A program made the position numbers and the translations under genes. Below are positions 14,414 through 18,055 of a DNA stretch of 18,055 nucleotides, piece after piece (position 1 is the first letter of the stretch; every line of letters begins with the position of its first letter). The stretch spans positions 1 through 18,055 of the forward strand of contig JAZBOW010000033.1 in the NCBI GenBank assembly GCA_036351335.1, given 5' to 3'. The notes below the pieces were generated by a model that saw only the letters and a program-made list of their open reading frames with translations, was not told the DNA's origin and did not search any database. This DNA comes from UBA4459 sp036351335 (lineage in GTDB: Bacteria > Bacteroidota > Bacteroidia > Bacteroidales > F082).

Positions 14414-15943
14414 ATGAAAAAAAATAGAAAAAAGGCTGTGATAATCCTGCTTTTTATTGCAGGATTTTTTTCGTTGAGCCTATTGGGGATCACACAGTCC
14501 GACAGCCTCGAAAAACCCGCTGATCAGAATCTTGAGGTGGCCGTGGATCAAGTAGTACAGCAGGCAGATGAAAAGGCTATAATTGACCAGCAGGCGATAG
14601 ATACGAACAAGTCCAATATACTCGATATGAACCGCAAATCGGGTTTCAACCCGATGAACCTTTTCAGAGGCTTAATGGGGATGCTGGTGCTTGTACTGAT
14701 CGCTTTTGTGTTCAGCTCCAACAGACGGGCCATAAGTTGGGGTGTGGTCGGCAAAGGTTTGATATTCCAGGTGCTGCTGGCGGTTGGTGTTTTGTATGTG
14801 CCTTTTATTGCTGCTATTTTCGATTTTGTAGGCAAACTGTTCGTGCTGATACTCGACTTTACCAATGCCGGCACACTCTTTCTCTTTAAATCATTCGCCA
14901 CCGGTTCCATTGAACTGGCACTTCAGAATTTTGCTGTGCAAATACTCCCTACCATCATATTCTTTTCGGCACTTACCAGCCTGCTGTTTTATTTAAACAT
15001 CATCCAGTATATTGTATATGGACTTGCCTGGGTAATGACCAAGTTTATGAAATTATCGGGTGCAGAAAGTTTGTCTGTTGCTGGTAATATCTTTTTGGGT
15101 CAAACCGAATCCCCGCTGATGATAAAGGCCTACTTGTCGAAAATGAACAACTCGGAAATATTGCTTGTGATGCTGGGTGGCATGGCTACACTGGCAGGAG
15201 GGGTGCTTGCCGTGTATATCAGTTTCCTGGGAGGAAATGATCCCGTGCAAAGACTATTATTTGCCAAACATTTGTTAACAGCTTCTGTAATGGCAGCACC
15301 CGGTGCTGTCGTGGTGTCCAAAATTTTGGTGCCTCAAACAGAAAAAATTGATTCTAATGTGATCATTCCCCGCGAGGAAGTAGGGAAAAACGTATTGGAT
15401 GCGATTTCAAACGGCACCACCCAAGGTCTGAGGCTGGCAGTTAACGTAGCGGCCATGTTGCTTGTTTTTATCGCATTTATAGCCATGTTTAATTACATCG
15501 CCTTGAAATTTGGCAACCTGATTAATATAAATGACTGGATAGCCGATGTTACTGATGGCAGGTACAATGAATTGTCGTTACAGTTTATCCTGGGATATAT
15601 TTTTGCGCCTGTCATGTGGTTGATTGGGGTGAATGGACAGGATATTACGCTGGTTGGAAGGTTACTTGGCGAAAAAGTGATCATGACTGAATTTATCGGT
15701 TATGTGAGCCTGGCAGAAATGAAAGAAGCCGGTGTTTTTACCGATTCAAAATCCATTATCATGGCTACCTACATGCTTTGCGGATTTGCGAATTTTGCAT
15801 CTATTGGCATCCAGATAGGAGGCATTGGTTCTTTGGTTCCGGAAAAACGTGTATTGCTTTCGAGATACGGGATGCGGGCTTTGTTGGGAGGCACAATTGC
15901 TTCCTTGTTGTCAGCGACCATTGTAGGAGCACTTATTGGATAG
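14414..15943 (+). CDS. Concentrative nucleoside transporter (NupC/CNT family)
   Basis: CNT proteins import nucleosides using an H+ or Na+ gradient across the inner membrane. The 509-residue sequence shows the family signature GQTESPLMIKAYL (229-241), the gate region MLGGMATLAGGVLAVYISFLGG (253-274), ASVMAAPGAVVVSKIL (290-305), and QGLRLAVNVAAMLLVFIAF (337-355). About ten membrane segments run from residue 86 to the C-terminus. The first 80 residues are an extension: a hydrophobic segment (9-26, signal-like) followed by a polar linker rich in Asp, Gln and Lys (28-75) before the first CNT helices. The role of this extension is not evident. The gene lies 15 nt after the bifunctional-nuclease gene and 20 nt before thyA, in line with supply of nucleosides for DNA synthesis. 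Substrate range is not predictable from motifs alone. Confidence 0.93.
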   Translation: MKKNRKKAVIILLFIAGFFSLSLLGITQSDSLEKPADQNLEVAVDQVVQQADEKAIIDQQAIDTNKSNILDMNRKSGFNPMNLFRGLMGMLVLVLIAFVFSSNRRAISWGVVGKGLIFQVLLAVGVLYVPFIAAIFDFVGKLFVLILDFTNAGTLFLFKSFATGSIELALQNFAVQILPTIIFFSALTSLLFYLNIIQYIVYGLAWVMTKFMKLSGAESLSVAGNIFLGQTESPLMIKAYLSKMNNSEILLVMLGGMATLAGGVLAVYISFLGGNDPVQRLLFAKHLLTASVMAAPGAVVVSKILVPQTEKIDSNVIIPREEVGKNVLDAISNGTTQGLRLAVNVAAMLLVFIAFIAMFNYIALKFGNLININDWIADVTDGRYNELSLQFILGYIFAPVMWLIGVNGQDITLVGRLLGEKVIMTEFIGYVSLAEMKEAGVFTDSKSIIMATYMLCGFANFASIGIQIGGIGSLVPEKRVLLSRYGMRALLGGTIASLLSATIVGALIG

Positions 15944-15963
15944 CTTAAATTTTATTGAATTGC

Positions 15964-16788
15964 ATGAGACAGTATCTTGATTTATTACATAAAGTACTTG
16001 ATGAGGGCGTTGAAAAAACTGACCGTACAGGCACCGGAACTATCAGTTATTTTGGACCACAATTGCGTTTCGACCTGAGCGAAGGATTTCCGCTGCTTAC
16101 CACAAAAAAGTTGCACCTGAAATCGATCATTTATGAATTGTTGTGGTTTTTAAAAGGCGATACCAATATCAAATACCTGAATGATAATGGTGTTAAAATT
16201 TGGAACGCCTGGGCTGATGAAAATGGTGATCTGGGTCCGGTTTATGGCGCCCAATGGCGTAACTGGAACAATGAAAATATCGACCAGATAGAAATCGTAA
16301 TCAACCAGATCAAAAACAACCCGGATAGCCGCCGGATGATTGTTGCTGCCTGGAATCCTTCAGTTTTACCGGTTGCTGGAAAAAGTTTTTCAGAAAATGT
16401 GGCCATGGGGAATGCAGCACTGCCACCCTGCCATGCCTGGTTCCAGTTTTATGTTGCTAATGGAAAGTTATCATTGCAAATGTACCAGCGAAGCGCCGAC
16501 ATTTTTCTCGGTGTGCCTTTCAATATTGCTTCGTATGCTTTATTAAATATGATGATTGCCCAGGTAACCGGACTCAAACCCGGGGAATTTGTGCATACTT
16601 TTGGAGATGCACATATTTACCTGAATCACCTGGAGCAGGTGCATCTGCAATTGACCAGAACACCCAGAAAACTACCTGTGATGACCATCAATCCTGAGGT
16701 AAAGAATATTTTTAGTTTCAGATTTGAAGACTTTAAACTGGAGGGTTACGATCCCCATCCGCATATAAAGGGGGAAATATCGGTGTAA
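15964..16788 (+). CDS. thyA: Thymidylate synthase
   Basis: ThyA makes dTMP from dUMP with methylene-tetrahydrofolate, yielding dihydrofolate. The start is the ATG at 15964 (274 residues, MRQYLDLLHKVLDEG), not a TTG three codons upstream. Visible motifs are Arg21 in DRTGTGT (phosphate binding), the DSRR pair (121-124), nucleophile Cys156 in ALPPCHAWFQFYV, QRSADIFLGVPFNIASY (175-191) and HTFGDAHIYLNHLEQ (211-225). A loop of about ten extra residues (VLPVAGKSFSENVAMGN, about 134-150) precedes the catalytic loop compared with the E. coli enzyme; this longer form is known in Bacteroidota. It is followed 21 nt later by folA, which reduces the dihydrofolate it produces. Confidence 0.97.
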   Translation: MRQYLDLLHKVLDEGVEKTDRTGTGTISYFGPQLRFDLSEGFPLLTTKKLHLKSIIYELLWFLKGDTNIKYLNDNGVKIWNAWADENGDLGPVYGAQWRNWNNENIDQIEIVINQIKNNPDSRRMIVAAWNPSVLPVAGKSFSENVAMGNAALPPCHAWFQFYVANGKLSLQMYQRSADIFLGVPFNIASYALLNMMIAQVTGLKPGEFVHTFGDAHIYLNHLEQVHLQLTRTPRKLPVMTINPEVKNIFSFRFEDFKLEGYDPHPHIKGEISV

Positions 16789-16809
16789 CTGATTCAACCA
16801 ATATAAAAT

Positions 16810-17304
16810 ATGAAGATATCAATCATAGTAGCTATTGCAAGTAACAATGCCATCGGAAAGGACAATGACCTGCTGTGGCATATTTCTAATGATTTGAAAC
16901 GGTTTAAAAGATTAACGGAAGGCCACTATATCATTATGGGCAAAAGAACCTACTATTCATTACCAAGAAGGCCACTTCCTAACAGAACAAGCGTGATCAT
17001 TACAGATGTGGAAGGAGAGGAGATTGACGGCTGCCTGATGGCTTATTCCATTGAGGATGCCATTGCAAAGATGGATAAAGAAGGGGAAAATTTCATCATT
17101 GGCGGAGGTTCTATTTACAAACAATTCTTGCCCTATGCCAACAAACTCTATATCACCCGTGTGCATAAAGATTTTGATGCAGATACTTTTTTTCCAGAAA
17201 TCCTGAGTTATGCATGGACAATTGTTCATAAAGAAGACGTACTTGATGATCCGCAAAATGATTTTGCCTATACCTTTGAAATCTATGAACGTAAAGAAGC
17301 ATAA
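16810..17304 (+). CDS. folA: Dihydrofolate reductase
   Basis: FolA reduces dihydrofolate to tetrahydrofolate with NADPH, restoring the cofactor consumed by ThyA. The 164-residue protein shows the N-terminal ISIIVAIASNNAIG, LLWHISNDLKRFK with Trp23 and catalytic Asp28, the cofactor-binding IIMGKRTYYSLPRRPLPNRT (41-60) and IIGGGSIYKQFLP (96-108), and the FEIYER C-terminus. No active-site substitution of the classic trimethoprim-resistant kind is obvious, but resistance cannot be judged from this. It is 21 nt after thyA, and its last 20 nt overlap the start of the next gene. Confidence 0.97.
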   Translation: MKISIIVAIASNNAIGKDNDLLWHISNDLKRFKRLTEGHYIIMGKRTYYSLPRRPLPNRTSVIITDVEGEEIDGCLMAYSIEDAIAKMDKEGENFIIGGGSIYKQFLPYANKLYITRVHKDFDADTFFPEILSYAWTIVHKEDVLDDPQNDFAYTFEIYERKEA

Positions 17305-18055
17305 ATATTTATATTACCTGATCGCCATAGCCATTCTCCTTTCTTCATGCGGCAAAGAAAACCAGCAGATTGATTACAATACGGGAGTACTTGCTTCGCA
17401 GGAGTATGTACAATCGCAGCAAATGATGAATTTATTGTTGAACACCTACTTTAAAAGTATAACCGATTCATTGTTAATTGTGGATCATCATACCGAAATA
17501 GATGGCGCCATTGTGACTTATTCTGAAACGTCTGAAGAAAGATTGGTAATTTATTATCCTGATTGGGGCTGCGAAGATGATTGCGGACACATCAGGGCAG
17601 GAACGATCATCGCGATGCCAGGTACCGGATTTTACGACTCCCTGGATGTGATTCGTTTCATTTTTGAAGATTTTCAATATGATCGGGATGATGTATTTGT
17701 AAATGGAATGACAGTAACTAACTTGGGGCGAATGGATGGTTTAAATTATTCTTATAAGATAGTTACGACATCTGTGCAAAGAGTTTATGCTGATACTACG
17801 GGCACAACCCAATTCAATATGGATCAGTATTTTGTATTGTTTAAGGATCCTTCCTCTATTTTTTATAGCCCCGAAGATTATTTTAAAGTATACGGAACCA
17901 TCGGTGGCACCTCAAGTGCCGGTAAGGCATATTCAGCTAGCATAAACGATCAGGAATATATATTGGATCAGTTCTCGTGCAGGTGGGCCAAGCAGGGGCC
18001 AGCTACAGTAAGTATTGAGTCAGAAACTTATGGAGCCTTTATTTTATTTCCGGGG
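17285..18055 (+). CDS. Predicted lipoprotein, partial at the right edge
   Basis: A frame from ATG 17285 stays open to the window end (257 codons), so the 3' end is missing. The first 22 residues are a bacterial lipoprotein signal: a basic start (MNVKKHKYLYY), a hydrophobic core (IAIAILL) and a lipobox LSSC with the lipidated cysteine at position 22. The mature part begins GKENQQIDYNTG and has no other membrane segment. It contains a CEDDC pair (in WGCEDDCGH) and many aromatic and acidic residues. No known domain is recognised. The gene starts inside the last codons of folA, implying translational coupling with the thyA-folA group. A TTG three codons earlier is an alternative start. It is likely to be an envelope protein of unknown role. 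Confidence 0.85.
   Translation, partial: MNVKKHKYLYYLIAIAILLSSCGKENQQIDYNTGVLASQEYVQSQQMMNLLLNTYFKSITDSLLIVDHHTEIDGAIVTYSETSEERLVIYYPDWGCEDDCGHIRAGTIIAMPGTGFYDSLDVIRFIFEDFQYDRDDVFVNGMTVTNLGRMDGLNYSYKIVTTSVQRVYADTTGTTQFNMDQYFVLFKDPSSIFYSPEDYFKVYGTIGGTSSAGKAYSASINDQEYILDQFSCRWAKQGPATVSIESETYGAFILFPG

Overview
The window looks like a chromosomal segment of a Bacteroidota bacterium, perhaps of the Cytophagales/Bacteroidales type, though the order cannot be fixed from sequence alone. Starts are almost all ATG without a Shine-Dalgarno sequence. Several genes are preceded by the Bacteroidota -7 element TAnnTTTG; the same octamer, TACTTTTG, lies before glmM, the TPR gene and gcvP. Most genes are housekeeping. 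I found no CRISPR array, rRNA or tRNA, and no stretch over 300 bases is without a gene.

Left region (1-3110, all minus strand). A partial unknown gene runs off the left edge. It is followed by a complete tyrosine recombinase with an extra N-terminal domain, then a small ribbon-helix-helix-like protein ending in a sliding-clamp-type QLDLF motif, then glmM for the cell-wall and LPS precursor glucosamine-1-phosphate. This is the most accessory-looking part of the window. The glmM/TPR divergent gap (3111-3384) carries an 11-unit heptanucleotide tandem repeat and facing promoters.

Central plus-strand operon (3385-7859). A roughly 12-repeat TPR protein, a class-3-type aldehyde dehydrogenase, a DUF368 polyprenyl-phosphate transporter (PopT family) and shikimate dehydrogenase are packed with gaps of 18, 0 and 2 nt. 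Its 3' end converges on gcvP across a 147-nt gap full of inverted and direct repeats (7867-7996).

Minus-strand pair (8007-13544). A full-length fused glycine decarboxylase (gcvP) and a divergent membrane pyrophosphatase (hppA) are separated by a strong intrinsic terminator for hppA, an AT-rich palindrome and a gcvP promoter.

Right plus-strand operon (13805-18055). A bifunctional-nuclease-family protein with a UVR motif, a concentrative nucleoside transporter, thymidylate synthase and dihydrofolate reductase are followed by a lipoprotein gene that overlaps folA by 20 nt and runs off the right edge. Nucleoside uptake, dTMP synthesis and regeneration of tetrahydrofolate make a coherent nucleotide and one-carbon group; gcvP, across the divergent region, also feeds one-carbon units into folate as part of the glycine cleavage system.

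No complete new system could be demonstrated. The best leads are the clamp-motif RHH protein beside the recombinase, the divergent pyrophosphatase, the heptamer array beside the glmM promoter and the repeat-rich convergent gap.
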